Origin: Bryum argenteum
Lineage: Eukaryota; Streptophyta; Bryopsida; Bryales; Bryaceae
Length of the DNA stretch: 64,000 nt
NCBI GenBank assembly: GCA_037043015.1
Contig: CM073325.1
Span: 4,218,501 to 4,282,500, forward strand
Direction of reading: 5' to 3'
Numbering within the stretch: position 1 is the stretch's first letter; each line of letters opens with the position of its first letter. The notes under the pieces are model-generated. The model was not told where the DNA came from, searched no databases, and saw nothing but the letters and a program-made list of their open reading frames with translations. Positions 23,754 through 37,100 of this stretch are shown here, piece after piece. Position numbers and translations under genes: made by a program.

Positions 23754-26700
23754 ATGGAAGTTCACCGGTCATCATACGAGATGGAACAATCAATGTCCGC
23801 AAAAAATCCCGGTTTCTCGCCCCTGAGTGCCATGTCTAGTTCCACACATAGTGGATATTCAAACAATAGCGACTACAATGTTCCCAACACTTTGTTGGCA
23901 AAATCCATGGCGTATGTAAATCCCGATAAGCCGTGGTACGAGCAAGCCTATAAGATTTCGCAGAATTTGTTGAGGATGTTCATGCAATCCAATACTCGAC
24001 GTAATATGAAGTACATCAATGCTAATCAACATGTGCTTAGCACGTACCATGATTCATATTTGTTTGGCAAGTTTCCTATTTTAGTAGGCATTCGTGCTGC
24101 TATGCGGAGTGGGATGATTGGTCATCTATGGACTGTTGTAAGAAATCCAACCATGTAAAAGAGGTTCTAATACATTTGTAGCAACTTGTGCAAAAACCTT
24201 TGCGTTTAGGTCTTGAAAGAGGGCTCATTTGATTAATAAAATCTTTTGTTTAGTTTGGTGTCATTCTTCTAACTAATTGAATGTATTCCAGGTTGAGTTT
24301 ATACTTGCACTATTTTCAGGAATATTGCATGTTTATTCCACGTGAGTCTTCATACACACAAAATACATAGATCTTTGAATGATTCACTTGTACTTAACTT
24401 TGATAATAGATTTTTGATTGATTCTTATAATGAAGTATATAATCATGTATAGCTTGTTGATGTGTTATAGATATCATTTGCAAGAAACTGAAGGTTACGA
24501 ATGGGTTGCAGAATCACAAAATGTTGCAAGTTGTATATTTGTTGCAGACTACCTATTACATTTATATTGGTGCACATCTAAATTTTGAACTTTAGTATGT
24601 TGACAACGGTGTAACAAGAAAGTTGTTAAATTGGGACAACTTTGTAGTCTCTTCCTATTATAAGTTGTTGGGATCTAAGTGACTTCTAGAGATCCAGAGG
24701 GCAAATTGACCCACAACGCCACTTAGTAAAATTAAGACCTCCATCACTCTAATTGCAACATGCCACTTGCAACATTTCTACTGAATTGGTTAAATTGAGT
24801 ATACGGTGGTCTCTTTTTAACTGTGGGCATAACTTGTACTCATACATTGCTGGACCAAGAAAGTATATTTATATTCTTTACAAGAAAACCCAATTTAACA
24901 AACTTTGTCCGGGTGTGTTGGATGATATAATGAACGCTATATGTAGACATGAAAATTGTGTTGGGCATCTTGAATTGTAATACTTTTACAATATATATTT
25001 TTTTGTAAGTTATAAGTTGTGTGGGAAAGTAAAGGCAAGTATAATAGGATGTTGCAGTGAACCAGTACGAATGCTATACATGTTTTCAACTTGGGGCTTA
25101 GTTGATTTGTTGAGTTGCATGCCGATTATTCTTGTCATTGAGTAAGTTAAGGATCTAATGAATTGTTTTCTTTTGTTATTCTTTGGTTTTAATGAATAAA
25201 CTATCTAAGGAAACCTCAACTTTCAGATACTAGTGTCATGTGTTTCCTTATTGAGAAATAAATAAGCTCTTAATGTATTAGTATTATATAACTACAAGTT
25301 GAAAAATAGTAATTTTAGCTTATTCTATATATAACCAATGATACACTCCATGATTGTGATTCAGTCCCAATATCAAAAATGGAAGTATACTACATCTTCT
25401 ACAGTTTTTGCGAGTTGTAAGGTAACACGTTCTAGACCATAAAATAAGGTTTATTGTATGGAGTTTGCTTACTTAATAACCACTTCAAGTTTTAATGAGT
25501 GAATACATTTCTTTTTGAAGTTTGAAATGAGTTGGGTAAGAGAACCTAAATCCAGACAATCCCCCGAATGGTCATATTCGTCAAATTAAGACTTTTACAA
25601 TCTCAATCTAATGCTTGCTTTTATGTTTTTTATTGATTTCTTCAGTGATCCTATATTTGTAATCAACTTTTTTACTATACATGGGAAGGTTATGGTGGAC
25701 CAGACCATGATCTAAAATTAAAAATTCTAAGGAAAGTCTGGATCAGCCTAAATTAGTTGCTTTTTGGGCAAAAGTCTCAAAAAGATCATTAAGTCTCAAA
25801 ATAAGGAATATGGTCTTGATGATCTGATAGCCTTGAATGAAGATTTCTTTGGGGGTGGAATGAAGATTTCCTTGAATAGTATGTTCCTCACATGTATATG
25901 CATTAGAGTGAATGACTATAGGTGTATCTATGTTAATCACTTCTAAAATTTGTAATTAAATAGGTAAGTCCTTAAAAATACTCGAAAACCAAGGAAACTT
26001 TGTCTTTTCTATTTGCTAATCATTGAAAAATAATAAATTACATGTGTCATCACTCCAAGTATGGTGAATGGCTTAGGTGTCCAAAAATAGGTATACTTAC
26101 CCTATTCTGTCTTTTTCGTTTTTTTTCTTTTTTATAAATGGTAATTTTAACCTTCTTGACTCATTTTTGAGTATTCCAATTCAATGTAGAATGTCTCTTT
26201 ATGATGTTTTCATCGCATGTCTATCTTATTGTTTTATGTGCACTAATATATTAACTTTCTCCCCACTATTATCTTATCGATTTTTTTTGTTAAGTCTGAA
26301 CATAGCACTTGCTACATTAATATCTTCGCAACCCAGAAATCTCTTAAAGATTTTCTATCTTTTGGGTTTATTTGAATTTATTCTTTCTTTGATCTTTAAA
26401 AAAATTTCCATTTCGAGAAGTAGATTTGAGATCACCTACAATAGCACAAAGAGTATATACAAAGAAATTTCGAAGCCTTATTGATTCCTAAAGTACTGAG
26501 TGTTTTTTGAGTATCCTTCAAAAATGTAAGCAAGAACCACTCTTATTGTCCTTATATGCTACCTAAAGGGCTTCCATTCAATAACTTTTGAATGTTTGTA
26601 AGAAAATTTCGACCTATTGACAGAAGAATTCGGTCTTTGTATAAATTTAAGTTCTTAGGTGACTTTATTAAACTATCTAAAAACATTAATATTGATACTA

Positions 26701-29700
26701 TGACTCAGGATAATATCAGTTTTTTCAGACATTGGTATTGTGGGATCGACATTGTTTCAAAAGATTCTCCTTGTTGGAATGACAACATTGGGTGCTGGTA
26801 AATACACTCCTCATAGACTTTGCTTTTATTGAATCTAAAAAGAATTAGACCAAAATAAGAACCTCAATTCTATTAATTTCGTGATTTTCCATGTGCCATT
26901 TTGACATGTCATTCTACATGAATGTGACTGTGCTTTTCATGTGACAAATCTGAACCATTTAGTTGCTTGATCTTGTCAAACATTGAATAAAGTAGAGTAC
27001 TAGTATGCCCTGATGGAGTTGCCACATCCAAATAAATAATTTAAAATTTGGTATTCCCTATTATTGTGGTTTTCACAACAACTTTCATTGTTGCTTGCTC
27101 ACATCCCGAGTTCCCGACTTGAACCTCTTCCTCCATCTTGTCCTTAATCCCCTCCACGTCCATGTCCTTATTTTCATCCTGACTGTTATTTTATCTTTTC
27201 TGACCAAGAGTTGCCCAGATAGGAAAGAGACAATCAAGAGTGGCCACTTTCAACCCTAGAATCTACCATGGCCTTAATTTTGTTCAACTAATGCAAGTTT
27301 AACGTGTTATTTTTCGTAGCCATGTAGAATGAAGGTCATTACGCTAGTCTTGTGACAAATCTCAAGCAATTACACTACTCTATCTTGCCATAAGCTACAA
27401 ATCTCAACCATTCGATCACTCCTTACCATAGGTTACAAAGTCTATAATAGTTTCCCTTCCTAGTGTCACTTTCTACTCTATAATTCACCAAATTTTGTCT
27501 CTTGACAATGTCATATTATATTTAAAATTAAGCTATTTGCACCATGAGCATCTATTTAATAGATTCAAGTTTGAAGTCATATTTTTAACAAAGAAATTTC
27601 CAAATCTTACATTCTTTATTAATTACAAAAATATGTTCAAATGTAAAAACATATTAAATTTGGTTGCAGTGTTTTTAAGTGCTGGCATCGTGCAATGGGT
27701 AGAATCAGAAGTAGTATCAGCAGATGTAAAGAATCAATGTCCTTCAAGCGGATGCTTAAGTTTCCTAAATGCCTTTTATTACGTTGTTGTCACTGTAAGT
27801 CAATCCTTGAAACTAACTTGGTACTTGACCTTTTACTAAAAATTGTATGTACTTTATGAAGGATTTTTAATTTTCTTTATTGAAAACTATTCCTTTAGAG
27901 ACTTTAAATAAACTAAACATGATATGCAATTTTACATTATGATCTATTTACTTGAAATCAAAATTTACTTGCAGAGTATGCCATTATATAGGTGTCTACG
28001 GTTGGATATGGTGACTTTACTCCTAAAACTGTTTTGGGCAAATTTTGTGCAATTACAATTATCATTGCCGCTCTTATCTACATTCCTTTACAAGTTTCTC
28101 GCATCAATAGTCTTGCTTCCATGAGGTATATGTGATTCCAAAAGTCTTGTTGATTTTTATTCAGACACCACAAGCCTTGGCTTTGTGGTGAGGGCTCCTG
28201 GTCTCCATTGAGGAGGTCATGGGTTCTATTCCCCATGCTGGCGTGGTGCTCACCACTATGGGGCCACCCAACTATGATGGGGGGTTCTTGGACCTCGTTG
28301 CATGGGTACCTCAAAGCCCTTTGAGGGGATACCATGTCGGGTATCTCTAAGGCACTAGTGGCTATGTAGGAATTAGCATAGTGTTCACCCCGAGAGGGGT
28401 TAGTAGTCCCCTCATTGGTGTGATGACCTCAGGGCATACATCCAAGAATAGGTCAAACCAACACTCTATTCATGCCGACCTTTAAATAGGGTGGAGTTTC
28501 TCTTCTTCTTCTTGATTTCTATTCTACTAGAGGAATTTTTAAATGAAAATATCACATGGTTAATGAAATTTAGTTTGTATACGATGAACATCTAGGAGTG
28601 ATGTAACATCATCAAATTAAACACTTTTCCACAATTGGTTGCTAAAAAGTGAGAAAATTTAAGTGATAGTTTTCAATGTGGAATTTTTGTGCAAAGTATG
28701 GATACAAGACCACTACATTTGCGTGTATTTTTATCGACAATGTTTAGTTTTATTTCTTTTGAGAGGATAGAGTTGATTTCATAGCTCAAGATTTGGTGTC
28801 GTCTATGTTTTGTATAGCGGGTTTAATGTGTATATGCTCTCCACCTAATTTGCGCCAATATATTCCATGCATTTTTCCGACTTATGATGTATGCGAATTT
28901 CCTCAACATTGTCAATATCTTTATTCAATCCTATGACATAAATAAAATTTACATTGGTGTGTTTTAGGCCGTATGGAGGCTCATTTTCATCACGAAAAGT
29001 CATAGATGCACGATACATCATTCTTACTGGAAGCATTTCCTACCAAGCTGTCCAAGATTGCCTTGCAGAATTCTACAGCTCAACTCATTGCGATGGTAAC
29101 TCTAATATTTGATTCGTGGAAGGTGGATAGTCCTTCATGTATTTCTTTAGCAATACATGTTTATCATGTATTGACTAAATTCCTTAAATAATATTTAAGG
29201 TGTGTGGTGTGTAGATAATTTTGCCTATCCACTACGAGTTAATATTTTGGCGCCTTTTCAACCCTCGTATGCAACTCTGTTTATATCGCTTCTAATATAA
29301 AATATAAATCATATACATGATAAACATGTCACACAACTTACTGGGTTGCATGTGAACTAGTTAGATACAAAAAACAAATATTCATACAAATAAGATCCAC
29401 AACATACCTTCAACATCCTTGATGTCAAAATTCAACATGTTGGGATGAACCTTCAAACAACTATAACTTCTTTAGCATATGTCTGTTTATAAACAAATTT
29501 GTTGGCTTGGATCTCTAATCAAGTCTACTTTATGATGTATAAATTTCAAAGATGGTATGAAAGAATGGGGCGCATACCCATAGAAGGTTCTTATGTTTTT
29601 GATTCATACAACATTGGGCATGTATTACTAATGCAAGCCTCTATTTGAGCCGCTATTTTATTTTTATAATTTGAATTTTGCAAGTGTAATCTCAAGGCAA

Positions 29701-32700
29701 TATTCAAAAACGAGTTAGATAAGTGTCTTCTATTAGAGTGTTGTTGGAATTAGATTTGCAGTGATGTTCTTATTCAAAAAAATTAGAAGACTCACATGGG
29801 CCTTAAGAAGTTGTATCTCCTTTATCCACCATCAGATCTCAATGTTGTTTGTTGAATCGGATTTGGAGTTTGGACTCAAACTTAGTATTTGCAATTGAAA
29901 TCTCATCTCAATTCAAGATGTTTTTGAAAACATGTCAAGCATTTTAGTACAAGGTGTTTATTTTAAGACTCTTTTCCTTTTGAGAATCTTAGGCGATTTT
30001 CAACCGGCTGTTATTTGAGCTCAGAAAAAACTTCACAAGTTTTTCAGTACTAGGGTGTTCTTAATATGGTTTTCAAGAATTTTTAAATGCAAGTGGTACA
30101 TTGGAAATATTTTCACTCCAAAGTGAAAACTATGTAATCTCACATTTTTTTTCAAATAATAAAAAATTTTAAGCTCGCAATCAATAAGGTCTTAAAACTC
30201 CCTAAGTTCATAGTGATGATCTAAAAATGAGTCCCTTACAAGATTGTATGGTTCCAACCTGAATAAGTTACCTTTCTTCTCATTTATAATTCTCTAAAAT
30301 ATGATAGTTGTTGACAAAGAATAACTACGCTTGACTTTACATGAAGTTTTCTCAATATTATCTTCATATAAATACACATGTCTACATCCATCATATAAAT
30401 TTGACATTATGTTGGATGTCACAGATATGAACTCAAAAACTTATTGTCACTTTATAAGGGACTTGTAGAGTTTATTGAAGGTTCACCGGTATACCAATCA
30501 GATCTTGAAAGAGTGTGTGCTACCAAAGCAACAACCATCTTTATTCTCGCAAATAAAGCAACAAATGTATGCACCAAGATATCTTTAAACCATGTATATC
30601 AGTTTTATACAACATACCAATTCCTGATTTTCTAAAGACCAAAGGCTCTCATCCTTTTTGTGGCCTTGGTTATTTAGAGGTTAATTTCATTATTTATATT
30701 TGTGCTTGTAACCCTCAAAGGTTTTCTACTTTGTCTCTAATTACAGAATACAAAGGCTGAAGATGCCATACAAGTAATAAGGGCATTAGCTGTTCATCGC
30801 GTGTGTAGTCACCCTGTACGTATTATTGTAGAAGTGTTAGATCCAAATACACAAACTAGTGCTGTTTGGGACGAGACTCAAAGTGGTCGAATTGAAATCA
30901 TATGTCCCGCAAAATTACACTATAAAATGCTTTCTAGAAGGTAATTTATTATTAGTATTTTATGTTATTGGAGTAACCATACTTTATGGAGTAAAGGAAC
31001 TTAGTAGTGCAAAGTATTACCACATTGTTTTCATTGTGAGTATAAAAAATTTATATTTGTATCTTGTACTTGGTTTCCTGAGAGTTTTATCAAATAAGTA
31101 GTTGACGGTTTTTGCTATGTATAGTTGTACTATTAGAGGATTGTACACATTTATCGGCAATTTATTCACCTCAAAGATCAAGCTTACAAATAATTCTGAA
31201 TTTGAATTTTTGACGGAGTTTTTTCATAGCTATGATAATGAAATTTATCCTGTCATTTTACCAAATACTTATCAAAATTTGACATTTGAAGAGGTAACAT
31301 TTGACATTCAGTGATAAACTACTCAAACATTACATCATGCATGACGTTATACATAAACATAATGACATGCATGCAAATGTATGTATAAAAATTATGGATT
31401 ACTCAAAGTTTTGGCTATTGAAATGATTCAATGGAATTTATCAACTTATATAATTTTTTTGATTTGATTAGGTTGCAGATCATATTTATTTATCATTTGA
31501 TTCTATACTTTTTGCTTTGGATGTGCCTATACGACACAAAGAAAAGTTACACATTGTTAACAAGGTTAAATGCATTAAGTGTTGCATCTTTTACACTTGA
31601 TGTTCCTTCAATAACAAATTATCTCATCAAATAAGAAATTCTACAATCACGATCAATACAAGAGAGACTCAGTAAATATTAAAAATATGACTATGCATGA
31701 TGGATCTTAAATTTTCTCTCCATGGAAAAACATATATGAGTCTATAAGGAAAGATATAATTTATTTTTAGATTAATAAAGTAAAATTCTATGTAGGTGTT
31801 GTTATATCCAAAAGGTCACATAATTGAACCAGAGGATGTTGGCCTTCTAATCGCCAAAGATATTCGAACTGCTTTTGCTATTTCTAATCAAGGAAATCAA
31901 AGTTTACAAAATAGATTTTGTAGACACGACATAGTTGAAAAATCTTATCATGAACCTCCAGACATAATTCAAGTTGAGCAACCAATTGAAAGTGTTATTG
32001 ATAGGTGGAAGCGTACAGGCACTGTAACAACTGTGAACATGAATCGAGATTCAGTACTCAATGAAGATTCTGACCCAAGGAAATCCTTACGAGCTTTTCC
32101 ACTTAATCCAGATGGAAATTATAAACTCGAAACACAATTACGAGAAGCCATTCATGAATCACAATTGGATGGTTCAAAAACAATCCAAAATGAACCAAGT
32201 GTTTCAACAATAAATGAATCTGTTTCAACAAAGAATGCAGCTGTTAATATTGAAAAAAGTGGAATTCATAACTGGTTGAGTGCTGCTACTTTAGGGAGCC
32301 AAAATGTTGATGTTGATAACAAACCATCAACGTCATCAACACCACCAAATATAGCAAAGAAAAAATCACTTCATTCAATGTCTTTAGAAAATGAAACCGA
32401 AAAGTTGCTTACATGGCCGCCACGTTCAACATATGGTCAACCGCATCCAGTTATACTTGAACGAAGGGCAGAAACAATCTTAAAGGATTTAAAAGAAAAA
32501 ACTTTAGCTATTGTAGAGATGACAGAGCCACACATATTGTTGTGTTGTCAAGACACTTGGCCTAGTCATCTTTTTTATTTTGTCAAAGGTTTGCGTCGTC
32601 CTAATAGCCGTCACCCACCAATAGTTATATTGTTTCCAAAAGAGCCAAGTGCTGAACAATGGGGACTTGTAGGCATTTTCAAAGATGTTTATTTGATAAA

Positions 32701-33861
32701 AGGCTCCCCTATATTTGAACTTGATCTTATGCGCGGAGGAGTATTGCAAGCCGGTGCTTATCTTAGTCTCAAGCTCTTGTCCATTTATGATTTTTTTTAT
32801 TGATGATTATGTATTCAGCGACAAAATCTCATGTGTTATTTAATTACTTCCTTGAAACGTTAGTGGAACTTTTGCCTTCAATTTCATGGACAATTTTTGA
32901 GAAAATTCACACATTTCTTCATTTTCTGATCATACATTTTTCTCCAATCAAGGAAACCTTTCCGATCTAAAATCAAGAAGTAACCAAAAAGTGATCCACA
33001 AGTATATGTTTAGTAAAGGAATCATGAAAGCTATGATTCTAGTATCAAACGGAGACTTTATTATGTTAGAATATATCTTTATTTAACAAATTTTGGCTTC
33101 TACTGAAAATTACAACTTACATCAACTCAAAATGATCAAGTTAAGTCCGAATATGCTAATGAAATTGTGTATGTGGTGTATGTGTAGAAAAAGTTGTGAT
33201 ATTTGCGAATCTAGGTGCCCCAGTAGGTAGCCTAAGAACACAACAAGTTCAAGACACAAGGTACCAAACACAAGTAAAATCTACATATATAAGTGATGTT
33301 GACAACATTTTGGTTGCATGCAATGTAGACAGATTATTGGGAGATAAAGCATCATCTATTCTGATGGTAGAGATGCAACATACTATTGGATTTGATTATC
33401 TAAGGCCACAATTTGGAATTTTACGAAGTCGAGCGGGTGAGTTTTGCTCACACAAAGATTATAGTCGAAATATGGATTCTTTGTTACACTTAGGACCTCC
33501 TTTCATGGAAGGAAGAGCTACCTCTCCAATTCTCCTTGGATTTTTAATGCGATCTACATTTTATAATCGCAACACTGTTTCAATAGTTGAACAAATGGTG
33601 GATGGTGGACATGTTGAAGAAGATGGTTTTCTTTCAAATGATAGATATGCTCGAAGATTTGAGCAAATTAGTGTACCTAAACAGTATGCCAATATGCCAT
33701 ATATTGACTTGTTTATGGGTTTACTTCATAGAGAATGTATATTAGCAATGGGTTTGTATAGAACTAAAGGAACATTAGGTTGTCCTACATCATATGTATT
33801 TACAAATCCACCAAAAAATTGCATTGTAAATGCCACTGATATGATTTATGTTTTTATGTAA
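23754..33861 (+). CDS. BK/Slo-type voltage-gated potassium channel with two RCK domains
   Basis: Sixteen exons: 23754-24137, 24292-24341, 24471-24569, 25058-25141, 25386-25421, 25775-25878, 27670-27794, 27992-28125, 28968-29095, 29215-29266, 30425-30566, 30747-30940, 31125-31293, 31472-31564, 31796-32753 and 33188-33861. They give 1141 residues with every junction in phase and GT-AG. Order: a cytosolic N-terminus (1-128); S1 FILALFSGILHVYST; S2 ASCIFVADYLLHLYW; S3 GLVDLLSCMPIILVI; S4 LQFLRVVRSLKKIIK; S5; pore with selectivity filter TVGYGD near residue 300; S6; RCK1 from YIILTGSISYQAVQDCL and later GSPVYQSDLERV and ATTIFILANKAT; RCK2 with VILFPKEPSAEQWG, KGSPIFELDLMRGG, MGLYRTKG and the BK-type C-terminus YVFTNPP...ATDMIYVFM. 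An upstream AG at 23743 suggests a 5' UTR intron. No S0 segment or acidic calcium bowl is seen. Its codons are more AT-rich than those of neighbouring genes. Expected role: potassium efflux gated by voltage and an RCK ligand. Confidence 0.93.
28163..28511 (+). mobile_element. Full-length tRNA-derived SINE with 13 bp target duplication
   Basis: The element is about 349 bp, inserted in the BK intron after the pore exon. It has an A-box-like TGGCTTTGTGGTGAGGGC, a B box GGTTCTATTCC, a body, a 3' domain with GAGAGGGGTTAGTAGTC, and a (TTC)n tail. Flanks are TTGATTTTTATTC (28150-28162) and TTGATTTCTATTC (28512-28524), a target duplication with one mismatch. Relatives lie at 60738-61268, 21940-22065, 44640-44790 and 45209-45350. 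Confidence 0.85.
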
Positions 33862-34117
33862 GCTTTACATGCAATATACTTCAAATGGAAATATTCTTCA
33901 TATTGATTTAGTGTTGGTGAAGATATCAACATAATATCTTAGGGGGAGGTAATAAAGTGGTAGTACACAGAGAAAACCTATGCCATTACACACTATGGCT
34001 TTCCAAGGATGTGTATGAAATCAACAAAAGATCTACATGCAGAAAAGATACCAATTTTGAATGTATGGAAGTTTGGAAACATTTGACAACCCCATTTATG
34101 TTGTTTGACCTAAAGAA

Positions 34118-37100
34118 TTAGACTATAAATTCCAACTGTTTAGGAAGAATTGAAAACTTGGCAGGAAGAAAACCTAAGTGTTCTCCATCAGCTTGCACAA
34201 ACACTTCTTTTCTTGATGTAGTCTCAGCGTCCACCTCTAAAGTTTGCACACTGACACATTTCAAGCACCCATGCAACCACCTTCATAAGTACTTCATAAA
34301 TTTCCAAAAAAACCAATTTGCAACAAGATAATTACAATCTCCAACATACAAAATGACATGAAGTCTCAACATAACAACCAATACTCTTAATAGCTCAGAT
34401 TAGGCTAGTAATATCGTGATAAAGAGAAAATATCACAACATCATTTCTCCAATGCATCTCATCTATTACATTACTTTGACCTATTATTGCATGCAATACT
34501 ATGCCATAAACTCTCACCACACATACCATACTTCAACTAAAATCAAGAGAATTTTTTTTTTGTTCAAAATGTCATGTTGATAATAAGAATCAAGTGGTAA
34601 GTATTACAAGGAAATGAATGCTCTCAATTCAAGTACCTTGATGAAGTGACGTTGTCTAAATGCACATGAGTCCCTTGGTATAAAGTGTGCATCTTCAAGA
34701 GAAAGTCGTACCATTTAAACTCCATCAAAGAAACCACCTATAACAACCAATTTTTATATTAGGTTCTAATCAATTATACATGTAAGGGACCAAAGAGAAA
34801 TTGATTCCAAACCACTATACAATAATCTTTCTAAAGAGAAGAGGTTCTATTATAATGATTATTGCTATTGCACCTATCTCTTAGTTATAGGATTGTCAGT
34901 AATGCTTATGAATAGTCTTCTTAGCAAATGCAAGAGAATCCAAATGCACTAAAAATTGTGTTATTTAGTGTATGCAAAAGTTAGTGAGAGTGTAATTTTC
35001 GTTTGAAAACATTCTAACATTTCTCAATAGTATAAGGAGTGAATGTCCCAAAGCTACCTCTTACTTCAAAGCTAGAAACCAAATTAGATACACCACTATT
35101 TTAGGTGTCTCTACCATGCATCCTTACCTCTAATTTCCCACTAAAGGGGTCGCCAGAAGGCGTAATTTCCATCCCTCCACCAAAATACTTAGCATTCCCC
35201 ACTATAGTTGCTGTCACTTTTGGAACTGGAGTCCATGGGCCCTCATCAATCTATATATAACTCCATCATTAGAGCCGCGGCAAGAAAGTAATCAAAGGTA
35301 ACATAATGATGAAAAACAAAGTTGTAATAAAAATGGATATTCTTTGTGCATGGCCAATTTGGAACTAAAGTGCCAAATAATGAATTTGTTTTGAGCTTTT
35401 GCATTCAAGAAATCTACTTCTATTGATATTCCAATTTCTTTGGGTACCAATATTATAATTTTCTTCTGAAATAAAATTATGGATTTATCAGCCCCTAACA
35501 AAGTGACCAAATTTTTGCCAAATTAGCCATGCGTGTATGGCATCATATGGACTACCAAATTGTTGTTTTTATTTGAACCTCTATGTTTGACAAATAACTC
35601 ATGTTAACCTTTTCTCTCAAGTGTTATGATTAGTCAAACTACACAAATATGGATAAAAAACAAATATGTGGTTTATTTTTTGGATACATAGATAGTATAT
35701 AGATATGGATACTTTTTCAAAGTAGGTAAGAGAATTTTGATATACCAGAAAATTAATACTTCATTGGTCACATCTAACTTGTTTTGTTCGGGAAGTGAAA
35801 CTCTTTGCTATATTAGAGATTATTGAGGCATACAAGGACCTTCAAATACCACGTAAAAAGAAGAGAAGTATGCTCACCTTCATTCTCAAGTCCAGATTCT
35901 CATGTGTCCTAAAGGCTACAAGTGCTCCAATAACATAACAAAGGTTGTCAAGCTTCTTGTACATGGATGCATAGTGACCTGCTTTGGCACTTCTGCAAAC
36001 ATCTCCAAACAATTGATTTGGTTCAAACAACAACTTCAATGATAATCTTACGGTCAAGCCCAACCCATAATACTTCAGAAACATGTTGTTGCAACATTTC
36101 TTTTAGATAAATTATATAAAAATAAATAAACTTTTGAGAGACTTACAAATGAAGACTAGCCACACTAAGGAAGCATCGATCCACTTTGTCATCATATAGT
36201 TGTACTCTGCCTACATCTACCCTCCGCCTTTGATCTGCACAAAAGCAAATATATAAGTGCTTGTTACAATCAACCAAAGCTGAGTTGAAAATTATCTAAG
36301 TATTATAAGGAAGCATGACTATAATGGAAGGGTAGTAGTAGAGCACAATCCGTATCTCTACTTGTGTAAGAATTGTTTCATATACATGAGATCTTTTCGT
36401 ACATGTACATTAATTCAAAATCAAAGTTTTGCCATATTCAACTGAATCTGAACTCATTCAAGAAATCTAAACTAATTTTTCTTTTGGATTCTTTAGTTTT
36501 GTGAAATGGTTACTATACTCATTGAGACTTAACATTGGAAGAATTGAGAATTTGCACACCCCAATAGTTTTTCTTGAGCAATTCATATCTTGGTTATAAA
36601 AACTCAATGTATTAGTTCTAGACTCCTTAAAGTACTTAAATGTAGCATAATTCGTGTAGCAAAGAAAATTCTAAGAAAATTCTAGTGCTCTAAGTACAGC
36701 ATACCTCTAACAAGACGATCAATAGCTTCTTCACTCTCATTCGATTTCCTGTCCAACCACAATTAAGGAAAATTATTCCCAAGGACAATTTAATGAACAA
36801 AACTTGGAGGATTGTTAAATATGGTAAAAATGCTCACCATCCAAAATGGCGTGCAAGGTCGGAACCAGTTCCCATTGGAATAAGCTGCAACAACATCCTT
36901 TCATTAAAATCACATTCAACATTAAGCATCTTAACCATGAGTCAATGCAAGGCCCCTTTTTTTCATACGGAATTGAACCATTTGATTGCATATTTATTGA
37001 TTGATACGCAACTTGTAAGTACATCTTGCCTATTTGTAACAAACACTACTTGAGAGGGACGATGATTGAAATCTACAGTACCCCAAGGGCCGTTTGCAAC

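Noticed and set aside
26077-26484. Hydrophobic 135-codon frame inside the BK intron, considered as the voltage sensor
   Set aside because: Short exons at 24292-25878 give S1-S4 with correct phase and splice to 27670 directly. This frame has no usable splice sites and is Phe/Leu-rich because of AT/pyrimidine bias.
28078-28335. Minus-strand 85-codon frame in the BK intron
   Set aside because: It lies within the SINE and is the antisense of its body.
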